Shown here in pieces: positions 32,452 through 44,800 of a DNA stretch of 64,000 bases (its first letter is position 1; every line of letters begins with the position of its first letter). The notes under the pieces are model-generated. The model had not been told where the DNA came from, searched no databases, and saw only the letters and a program-made list of their open reading frames with translations. The DNA lies in assembly GCA_022494885.1 (NCBI GenBank), contig JAGVSM010003803.1:115461-179460 (forward strand). The letters are read 5' to 3'. Origin of the DNA: Micrasema longulum. Its lineage: Eukaryota; Arthropoda; Insecta; Trichoptera; Brachycentridae. Made by a program: the position numbers and the translations under genes.

Positions 32452-35400
32452 CTGAAACAAAAAATAGCATATTTACTTATTTATTTTAGAATCATGATTG
32501 ATTTGTTCATTTTGTGGATAAAATTATAACAGAAATATAAAATTAATAATGATAATAATTATGGATAAATAGCACCATTTTCGTAATACCTCAAGGGTGC
32601 TCTACAAAGTGATTACATAAATTTAATTTTAACTTTTTAATTTAAGAATAATAATGTACTTTGTCACCACATGCTAATAATTTATTCAAATGATTTAGAG
32701 AACAAGTGGGTTTTAAGTTTCTTCCGAAACATCACTTCACTCTCACAGTTTCGAACTTCTGCTGGGAGAGCATTCCATGCCGTAGGGCCTGCGACCGCAA
32801 ATGCTCGTTCGCCGAATTTAGTGCGCTCTTTGCGTAGAGGTATAATAATTTTTTTCTTTTGACGTAGATGTAGCCGATCTAAGCGTAAGACGTCTGTCAG
32901 CTAGTTCATCTGGAATGCAGAGTTCCAGCATGCAGGGTTAAGTCAACAGAGTTTGTAGGTGGAAAACGTAGCCAGTGCAATTCCCGAAGTAGTGGAGTGA
33001 TATGACTGAACTTAGAGATTCCATAAATATGTATCGCTGCGGCATTCAATACAGACTGTAGGCGAGTTGATTCGACTGTCTAAGGGTCGTAAATATTACA
33101 GACAGTACATTATTATGTTAGTAGCCAAAAAATATGAATGAATGTTATTAAATATTTGTAAAGTCTACAGGTTTCGAGACGTACCCATCTCATCGTCAGG
33201 ATACCAATAAGACCAGCATGCAAAACCCACTATATACCTTCAAAATCATTTTTATAACCTAATCAGTGCATGTCAAGGTTGCTTATTAAAACGCATGTCG
33301 TGTTGGTTCTATGTTTTTGAGCAACAACTATGGTGAAGGTGTAAAGTGGGTTAAGCATGTTGGTTTTATTGGTGTCCTGATGAAGAGACTGGTACGTCTC
33401 AAAACCGGTAGACATAGAAAAGTCGGTAAGTGGTTATATACAAATATTTAACGATATTTAGTGAATTGTTTCACCACAAAGTTAATGCTTTAAATATTAA
33501 TAATACAAAATACGTACAGATAAAATAAATAGTAGTATTTCTAGGTCTCAAAACGTAAGTACGCGACCTAGAACAGGTGGTAATATCTTAATTGCTAAAC
33601 TAAAAACAATTACTGCACAACATCATTATACTTACAGAGGAATATTTTTCTTTAATGAAATGAACAAAGATAATAAAAAGTACAGTCAGGAATACAATAT
33701 ATTTAAGAGAGAAGTAAAAAATTACATCCATAATTCTTCTTTATGTAACACTGATTAAAAACATCGTTTATATCTTTTTTGTAATTTATTTACGTTGTTC
33801 CAAAAATATTATTGATTAAAATAAAATAATCTATTGTAAGACGTCACTCCCCATTATGTACACAAGAATTATTTATTTCTTTTACGATTACGTTCTTTTA
33901 CGATTTCCTATTAAGGAAACGTTAATGTAAATATATGTATTTGATTAATGTAAAATTGTATTTATTTGTAATATTTTGTTTTTATTCGTTATCTATAAAA
34001 AAAAGTATAAAAAAATATTAATTAACTAGTCAAAAACATATGTTACGTGTAATAGTACGAGTATATACACAGTTCAGAGATAGTGTACAAGTTTGGATTT
34101 TGTCTAAGGGAAGAGACCATTGCAGGAGGCTGCTGCGAGATATTGCATAGATTTAAATAATATTAAGCGTGTTGTCCAGATGTTTGTTGAAATATATGTT
34201 TTTGTAATAATTTTCAATTATATTTTTGCTATTATTTAATAATGTACGATTACATGATTCAACTTTCTATTGCGCTACAGCGTCCCAACTCAACACAGAG
34301 CTCTCTTGGCCTCATAGAGTTTGGGAAACGTTATTATATATATAGATTTTTTTATAATTTAACAGATGTTTATAAAAATCTTTGAATTAATTAATTAAAA
34401 AAATAACAATTCAAACAAAGATACATGTTGGCCATGTATCAGCAACCATCAACGAAACAAATTATCTACGAGTCTCTGACCTGCAACCAATTTCACTAAT
34501 GCAAGTAGTCAATAACCTCTTGGATTGGGGCCCTTACAGTATTTTTACGGTTTCTTATTTTGTATTATAATTTTTTTGTCTTTGGAAAGAGTATTGTCTC
34601 TGCGCTAAAGAAGGTCTAAGCATTTGTCGAGAGATAAGATCGCTATTGAAACTCTCAAGTCTCATAAATTCGGTGTATCAAATAAAACTTGATGTTACAA
34701 TTGTTGTTACATTTGTTGATACATTTGTTGTTATTTGTTTTTGCGGTTTAGGAATCTTGCAAAGGTATGTTAATCCTGTATTCAATTAATGAGGCCCGCA
34801 GTATCAAAGATCGTCAAACGCTAAAAATATTCTCAAAAGCGGCCAACTGAAAATTAAATACTTAATAAAAATAGCGTTTCTTGTTAATTTTATTGATTAT
34901 TTAATTTTAACAAATAACAACAGGGATGGAGAATACCTTAAATAAGGGAATATGGAAGTCTAGGCATTTAAAGGGCTTATGACCTGTCATTGGCTGGTTT
35001 AAGTAACCACTATACACACTGTGTAACATTCACCATTTTGCCTATGTTTAAACATCAATATTTCTTCAATTCTTCCATTTGTTTATTTAAGTGAAGTTAA
35101 AGAGCTGAAACCTTTATTGTTGTGAAGAGATTCATCTGACTGAATAATTTCACATACTTAATAACAATTTTCCGATTTTTAAACTTCTTCTTGGACCAGT
35201 TAGTTTCATAACAATATTTGAGTTTGTCCAAATGTTTGTCGACAAAATACTGGATTTCACCCCCTCGGGAGTCATTAAGATTAACAAATTACAACAGGGA
35301 TGGTTTCGCGGGTTCGAAGAGTTTGACTGCCAAATTGTATGTTGATATACATGCCCTAGAATTATGCTAAAATTTTCAGCTGTATTAATTCTTCAATTTG

Positions 35401-35861
35401 TCTGTGGCAGCCGCGAAGGTAAGACGTGTTTTCATGAGCTCGACGATTTTCGTTTGTTAAAAAAAAATGAATCAAATAATTTTTGTATCAAATTTTGTAA
35501 TATAAAGTTTAACAAAGTTTGTAAAATGTTAACAAAGACATATGATCCAGGACTGGTCAAAGAAGAAGTTTAAAAAATGAAAAATTGTTTTCAGGCATTG
35601 CCTAGTATGTGAAATAATTCATTCAGACGAATCTCTTCACAAAAATAAAGGTTTCAGCTCTTTCACTACACTAAAATCAACAAATGGAAGAATTGAAAAA
35701 TATGGATGTTCAAACATTGGCGAAACGGTAAATGTTACACAGTCTACGAACATTTGTACAAACTCAAATATTGTAATGATTATTTGAAATATGTATATTA
35801 TTGATTTAAGTGAAGTTAAAGAACTGAAACCTATATTGTTGTGAAGAAACCATTATTGTTC

Positions 35862-35892
<31 letters not shown>

Positions 35893-38800
35893 ATCAGATG
35901 AATCTCTTCACAACATTATTGTAGCCTTTATAGGCTTTGGCTCACTAACTTCTCTAAAATTAACATATGAAAAAATTGAAGAAATATTTCTTTCATCCAT
36001 ATGGATGCTCAAGCATTGGCAAAACGGTGAATTTTACACAGTGTGCAAAGTGGCCACTTAAACCAGCCAATGACAGGTCATAAGCCCTGTAAGTGCCTAG
36101 ACTTTCGAACTCCCCTCTCGAAAATGCTCTCCATCTCTGGTTTATCTTTTTAGTCTTCAAGACTCCGAGGTGAAATTCTTCTGGGTCTTTTGTCTACAAA
36201 CATTTGGACGAACTCAAAATAATACAATCATTCCTAAAAAGGTTAAGTACGACGTTTAAAAAAAAAGAAATAATTGGAAACTCCCATCTATATTGGATTA
36301 TAAAATTAATTTCATTCGATATTATCTTCGTTGCGTTGACAGTGACATTTTGAATTTTTTTAATGAGATAATTTAAACTATACGTGTTTTGATGATGGAT
36401 TTTATTTTTAAATACACTTTTATTCATGACAAAAAGGAAAAGGACGTTAGTTTATTTTGACAAAATATTTAACTATATTTTGTTGAAACAAAATTCTGAA
36501 ATCTTAATGAGAAGTTAAAAATACTTTTAAAAAAATAAATCACTTAACAGATATTGCCGGCACAACAACGTTATGCTCTTTTTATACTGAATAGAATTCA
36601 AACAGTAAAAAAATATATTATTCATAAATTAATAAATAATGTAACCTATTTACCTGATTAATATCAACAAATTTGCGAACTACCGTCCTTGTAAGCTCGG
36701 GGTTGTTCAGAAGCTCATCAACAAACCAGTCCACGGGAACACTAAAAATAAATATAAAAACAATTTAATAACAAGATCATCGTTTCCCTTCAGATACATC
36801 GTAGACTTTTGTTACCAATAGTTTAAGTTTCAACACACAATTTTCTAGTTTAAGTTTTTTAATTTATTCTATAAATAAAAGACTTTAATCCACAAATTTG
36901 GAATATCCAGTGACCGGTTTCATCGCTTTCGCAACATCTTCGAGACTGGTATCTTTATTAAAGAGTTCAAGGTATTTATACAAAACAGAGGTAAGAATAG
37001 ATAATTCAAAGTTATATGTAAGTAAATTAAATAAAGTTATTTTTATCTTAAGTATCATCATCAAAAATTTTTCTTCGGGTTAACTAATGAGTTGATATAA
37101 TGCTATTTTAATGAGTTTAGCATTATACAATGGATATTCCAAATTTGTGGATTAAAGTATCACTCGTCTTTTATTTATAGAATAAATTACAATGAACTTC
37201 TATCCATAATTTTTACTTACAAACTTAAATGTTTTAAGTTTTTTAATGAAGTTTTTTGTTTGATAAAATGCATTTTCTTTGCAAGACTCTTTGTTACGCG
37301 ATGCAGGTGTGATTTTTCCTTACGTATCCAGTAAACTGACTTTCCCGTGTGACATTTGATATCCTTGAAAGCATCAAAAGTATTCCGATAGGACGAAATC
37401 GCTTTCAGGAAGGGGTAATCCAACCCCCACTCTGCGCATAAGGATATCGATGGTATCCTGAATATTGAAGTCAAACATAAGAACTATATTTATATGGATT
37501 CAGGACTTATTTTATTTATTTATTAATCAACGGCCACAGTTCAATGCATACAAATGTTGACACTAGAACAGGGTAGTTGTCCAATGGAGTCGCGGGCTCA
37601 CAAAAAACGAGCGTAGGAAGGAAAGGGGTATAAATCTACAAGGTATGAGACAGCCACAAAATTAAATTCTCCATAAGGCAGTTAAACAATATTATGATAT
37701 GGGAAAAAACACTTATGAAGAAAAAAAAAACAAAACTCAAACAAACGAATTAGAAACATGAGTTTACTCTTAAAAAACTTTGCTAAATAATTCCTTTAAG
37801 CGTGGTGATGCAACATCGTGTTACCACAAGCAAAAGACAGAATATTATAAAGTTCAGACATCCGAAAAAAAATATGAAAACATACTTTTCATTAATTCCT
37901 TTTCCATAATTTATAGAAATAAGCATATAATTTCGCGCTGTTGTAGCAAAATAAATAAAAATTCAGAAATATGCCGTTCATATTTCGCGCATGCGTGCAT
38001 CCCCCATCACTGTCAATAACCGACTCGTTATTTTCTCACAAACACCAGCCACAAAATAGCGTCTTTGTCTTGCTTTTTATGAGTTATATTTTCGTGCTCT
38101 CTCTTATACATATTTATTTATTGTATTGGCGTTACATTTTTAAAAAAAAAAATTATTTGTTTATTTTTCCATACATATATTATTTACATACAAATATAAT
38201 AACAAAAATACACTTTAAAAAAATACATCTTAAAATTAAGATAAAACATAAATTGGAAAAAATGCCCACAAAGACTACAGCGTCTGAGCGTGAGCCATTC
38301 CTTTTTTAATTATTAAATAGTTTATTGCACATATATATATATATATATATATGGTATGACATGAGCATGAAAAGAAAAATAAAAGAAAAGAAAAGGATAA
38401 ATATTTTTTAATGAAAGTCCAGCATTGTTATACAAATTTGACTTTCTAAATCCAGTGTAAAAATGTCAAAAGATCGCGAAAAATACAACTTCATCATAAA
38501 AAAAAGAGATATATCATGTCTTGTATCGTACATAGACTAGTGTGACATCACAGCTAAACAAGAGTTAAACTATTTATCTCTCTTTTCTCTCTCTATCTTT
38601 TCAAAATAGATGGTTCTAAAATTCCATTCATGATTTCAGTCAAAAGCTTATGTATTATCATTCATAAGTATTTAGGGTTGTACGACCCGGTTAACGAAGT
38701 TAGTCGTAAACTTTATAGCAGTTTGCACTTACTTAAAAGATTACAAAATTTCTTGCCAATCAATGTTAAGCAAACATTCTTCCACTCCTTGACTATGCAG

Positions 38801-41800
38801 ATGTATGTTATCCAGATAAGTCGGAACGATTGCAGAATGTTTGTATCCGTTATATCTTTGATCTTCGCAAATTCGACCACATAATCGAATATTACACGCA
38901 ACTACACTGGTACAGTATCAGACATAGAAGAAACATTCACGTTCTATCACTTTTTCACAATTTTTCAAAGAATCCCACTTCGCCTGTTTATCTGAGAGCT
39001 CTTCCAACCTCTACGACAACACGGACTATCTTTTCGTTCTAGTAACGAAAGAACCCTTAACATACCCTTTCATCGCTCTAATTTTCTTGCCTCTTCTTTC
39101 ACAGACGTAGCTTCTCGATTGTAGAATAATCTACCCACTGATGTTAGAGACCTCCTTTTCTTTATTTACATTTAAATCAAGATTGAAATGTCACTATCAA
39201 AATATTTAAATGGTTCCTTTTATCCCGCTTCTTTCCTTTCCATCCTCTCTCATCTACTCATAGAAAAGTGTTAATTTTTTGTTAACTTTGTTTTAAATTT
39301 TGTATAAAATGGTAAGATTCAATATGTCAATGTAATAATAATAATTATATTTGGCTGATTTAGCGCCATTTTTGTATAAAATCACCTCAAGGGCGCTTTA
39401 CAATTGTATACCTAAAGTTACAATCTAACTAAATGAATGTGATATATTATATTTCCAGATATAAAATTGAGGGTATGATAATCTAAAGAAGTGGTATTTT
39501 AGTTGGGATCTGAACTGACTGGGACTGTCGATGATTCGTAAGTTTGAAGGCAATTGGTTCCAGGCAGAGGGGCCGGCGGCGGCAAAATCTCCAAATTTAA
39601 TGTTTGGGGAGCGCTGGATTTCGACGTTTTCCTCTTCCTGAATCAAATGCTGACCTAAGAGTAGATTTTATTTGACATGCATTTTCCTTAATACAAAGGT
39701 CCGATAGGTATTTTGGAGCCATTTCATGAAGGGATTTGAATACTGTTCAGCAAAGCTTGTATTTTATTCTCTCTTGGCTAACCAGTGCAATGTACTTGTA
39801 ATTTTCTCAAACTGAACGGTTCGGGTAGGTAGGAAGAAATTGCCTTAAGGCAATGTGCCCGCCCTTATATGTATATAAATTGTACATGTGTATAAAATGT
39901 TAAGTAAAAAATAAATATGATAGCTTACTTTTCTGGCATTTTCTCTTCAAACTGTTCCACAAATCCGTGCTCTTGGGGAGAATCCAACATTTCCAAGAAG
40001 TTGTCAGTGGGGCCCATTGTCAAAGCTGTAAAAATATAATAAATTACCATTAAATAAACTAATATCCTCTTCTCTCTTGAAATATTTATGCATACTGATA
40101 AAACCCTCGAGGGTAATAAAATGAAGAAATAGCGCGTATGAATATATGTAAAATTTATTTGAGTGACTTTAAGCTGTGTATTTTTACACAATGTGTGATA
40201 TTTGCTCCCTCCGAACAGAAAGGACGTCGATGACGATCTTTCGGTTTTATTCCGATGAACTAAGAGATGCGGGGTTGACCTGAAAGGGATCGAGAGGGCT
40301 AGCTGGCGATACGGTCTCCTGCGAGCATTTTTTGGCTTTTCTTTTTAAATCATTTAAGATTTTTTTTCTCATTTACTCGTATATTCAAAATTATATAAAT
40401 AAATAAAATAAATCACTCTCCAAGAACAAGAGTTAGTCTCTTTTTTTGGAGAGTTACAGTAATAACATTTACTAGATGTATAAAAGTAGATTTGAATCAG
40501 AATAAAAAAACATGTACCATTAATGAAATCTATAGATTAATAATAAAAATAACGTATTTGTTACATTTATTTTATCATAAGGAATAACCACAAAGTTGGT
40601 GATTCAAATATAAAATTTACGATCATCTTTCTTTTATGTAACAAAATTTATCAAAATACGCTGCGATTGATGTATCAATGCTGTGCCATATGCACCATTA
40701 GGTGTGGAGAGGGAATAAAGAAGATATGTATTATATATAAATGTAAATATCTGTACCTCAGAGGCAGACGGATGCAAATCCAAACGTCAAATGTTCAACA
40801 AAAGCCTAAAGAATCTATTTTCTCTAAGTGATTTCTAATAATTTATAACATTAATTTGTATTTTCAGTATCTTAATGCATTGGTTCTTTAATTATAAGAC
40901 TTAAATTTCTTCAGAATCAATGGACATGATCATAAACTGGATACGAAAATCAAAATGTAATGTCATCAAATTCCGGATTTGTATCCGTCTGCCTCTGAGG
41001 TGCAAATAAATTCATTAATATTGTTTACTTGGGTTTCTTACACAAACAAAAAGTGGCGTGATGCTAGTAGTATTAATTAATTGTTTTTATTGTACCCTGC
41101 ACAGTTCCAAGTTAATTACATATAATACTGAAATCACGTGTAAGAAAATGTGATTAAAAGTTTCCCCTTGCAAATTATGTAGTTTGAGCTAAAACCTCCC
41201 AAGAGACTACTTTAATTAAATATTAAATCGAATTATTATATTACACGTATGAGCATATGAAAATGAAATGAGCGTTCTTACAATACGGCTAAGTTACCTA
41301 GAGTTAAGGTCATGTATTAGCCTGTCATCATCATTACGGTATCAGTACCCGGCGGTGCATAGGGCACTGCATTAATGCTTTAATTGCATCGTATATTAAC
41401 CACTTTTGTTACTTAGAGGAAACGCTGTCTGAGTTTTCTTAATTCAAACGTACGCCCGTATTTAAATTAAATCACTAAAGTAGTTAACAAATTACAATAG
41501 GGATGGAGAATACCTTAAATAATGTATGTAAACCAGCCAATGACAGGTCATAAGCCCTGTAAATGCCTAGACTTTCATATTCCCTTATTTAAGGTACTCT
41601 CCATCCTCGTTGTAATTTGTTAATCTTAATGCCTCCCGAGGGGGTGAAATCCAGTCTTTTGTCTACAAACATTTGGACAAACTTAAATATTGTAATTAAA
41701 ACCAACTGGTCCAAGAAGAAGTTTAAAAATTGGAAAATTGTTTTCAGGCTTTGCCGAGTATGTGAAATAATTCAAACAGATGAATCTCTTAGCAACAATA

Positions 41801-44800
41801 AAGGTTTCAGCTCTTTTACTTCACTAAAATCAACAAATGAAAGAATTGAAGCAATATGGATGTTCAAACATAAGCAAAATCGTGAATTTTACACAGTGTG
41901 TAAAGTGGCCACTTAAACCAGCCAATGACAGGTCATAAGCCCTGTAAATGCATCGACTTTCATATCCCTTATTTAAAGTATTCTCCATCCCTGTTGTAAT
42001 TTGTTAACACTAAAGTAGTGTTTTTTTACAGACAGAGAAATTTGACAGATTTAACTACTTGGAAGTTCACATAAATGAAGATGGAAGTATGCAAAAAGAT
42101 GTCGCAATCCACGTAAGAATTCTTGGAGCAACTTTTAACATGATGCGTGTTGTCTGGAACTCTAGTCTTAACTCGGTCAAAACGAAATGCCGATTTTTCA
42201 GCACTTGTATAATGGGTGCAAATTTCGGCACCTTACAAGCTCAAAACACCAAACTTCTGGGTTTTGAGAGTAAGTGCTTGAGAAAAATATTAAGTATACG
42301 GTGGTTTAATTTTATAACTAACATCTAAGCCTGAGAACGGACACAGCAGCCTCCAATAGTAAACGTCTTGAGGATGCGGCGGTGGACCTTACTTGGACAC
42401 GTGCTGCGTCTGCTTCAGGAGTGCTTTTCTGAACCGCTCTCGCTGCACGAGAAAACCGTATTTCTCGTGTATTTTGTTTGAAAATATACGAGATAATACT
42501 GCCGCAAGAGCGTTTGGAATACCACCTTAGGAGAACCTAAACCCAAGTTGCCTCTTTTTTAAACCTGCGGGCCCACGCCGTCCTGGCAGGCCGTCGATAA
42601 CGATCTTTCGACTTTATTCGGCGGTACTGAGGGGTGCTGGATTGACGTGGGAGGAGACCAGAGTGCTGGCTGGCGATAGGGTCTCCAGGGCCTCGATCAT
42701 GATGGAAAGATAAAGACGTCATACCTTCACCTTGACGGTATAGTTGAAGATAAATTCTCTCTGGCGATTATGAAGATATGAAGAGAGACTTCCGACCCCC
42801 ACCTTCAAGTTTTGATGTACGTCCATCGGTTTATATCAACGGGTCTAGAACCCCTCGATACGTTTATCTACGCATCAAAAGTGACCAAAATTCTGTTCCA
42901 CCGAGAGTACCTTAAGTACCTTAAGTACCTTGATTTATATAACTATATAAGGACATTCAATCCAAATAATTTTCACATTCGTTTGAAAATGCCCTAATAA
43001 GGCGAAACAATTGTCACGAAGTTTTTATTTTTATATGTTTATATTTGTAAAAATAAAATAAAGTGTTCAGTAGAATCAAATCAGTGTTTGATTTCTAATT
43101 ATAAGTTTAAATATGGAGTACTACAAAATAAACACCAAATCAATCGATAATAATTTAATATTCAAATTCTATCAAATAATGTTGCATTATTTATATATTA
43201 GTTATGGTTTTAATTATGGTTATGGTTTTTAAGTTTTAGTATTTGGATACCAGTGATGCTAATACTTGAATTCTTGAAAGGGGTGTAAATATATCTTTTT
43301 GAAAATACTCCCACACTTCTGTTTGCTTTTCTGAACCTTTTAAAACTGCGAGTTGAAAAAATTGACGGAATAAGTTAAATATCAGATTAGGAACAAAAGT
43401 TTAGGATTTGTTTAAGGGATTTGTAAAAAGTAAACCTTACCTTTATGTTGATCTAAGAGAAGAATTTTAAAGAAGGAATGCATAATTTAACATTAAATTG
43501 TAAAAGTCATCTTTTTTAGTATTAATACTTCTGTATTACCTATTCAGGAGAATGAAGAACACATTTTTGTGTGTGAAATTGAACCAGAATCCTAGAAGAG
43601 TTTTTCTACAGGATGGCTACTCTCAGATAAAAATCCTGATAAAGGAAAACTGAGTGGTGATACGTTCTCCTCGTTGCGTAGTCGTGAGGGTTTTGGGCTA
43701 CCATTTTCATGGTTCTGAGTTCAGTTTCTGGCAGAGTTGAAGTGAAACATTGTCTTTTAAGATGTTTCTGGACTGAAACCTGAAGCGTAAGGCTGGTCAA
43801 CTAACCTTCTGTTAAGGAGTGGACGAGGTGTAAAGAATACCTCGCCCTAAGAGTAGAAAAATTAAGAATGAGCTGTATTGTTGGGGAAGGAAGGTTGCGC
43901 AACTCCAGACTTTAAACTTTAATCAGCTGATGATGAGGCTCGACAAGTTCTGGAACCCTATAGCTCAATCACAAATAATTATCTGCGTGCCAATAAGCGA
44001 CGTGATGACAATTTGACACCATGATTGTTTATCGTATTCGCGATCACAATGCAACTTCCGTGAACACCTAATATTAAATGTCAAAATATTTACGTTTCGC
44101 GACGTATAATCCTACTGTGCAATCACATATTTGAATTTCACTGGAGTAAATATGTAAAATATTCCAAAACTGGTATTTTTATTTATTTATTTATTATTTA
44201 TAATGCTATTTATTGGCATTTAGCCGGCGGCAGCGGTTGGCAAGCAAAATGTCAAGAAAAGCAGTCGCCATGGTAAACGTAATTTAATTTTCATTTTTTT
44301 GTATTGAAAACTCCTTACTATTTTGAAAATGCAATAAATTGTATATTTTTTTATAGTAAACGCCGAATTTTCGCCAGTGAACTGTATTTATTTACGAGGA
44401 AAACAAAAAACAAACTGACACGAGCGTTGACTTAGAGATTACACACGCGTTGACTTATGACTGCGATAACTTAAGCATGTTCATTATTGTTCATTGTGAT
44501 CGCTCAAATGCTTAGCATATAAAAACATCAAAAAAGCACGTCGATAGTTATTTGTGATTGAGCTACAGGGAGTTATCAGGATTGACATCAATTGCAACAG
44601 GGAGGGAATATGGAAATCTTGGCATTTACCGAGCCTACGACCTGTCATCGGCTGGTTTAAGTGGCCATTCTCACCCACGTAAATAAAGGTTTCAGCTCTT
44701 TTACTTCACAGAACAGATAGAAGAGTTCAGAAAATGTACATGTTTAAACATAGAGAGAATGGTAAGTGTTTAACTAGCCAACGACAGGTCTTAAGCCCTA

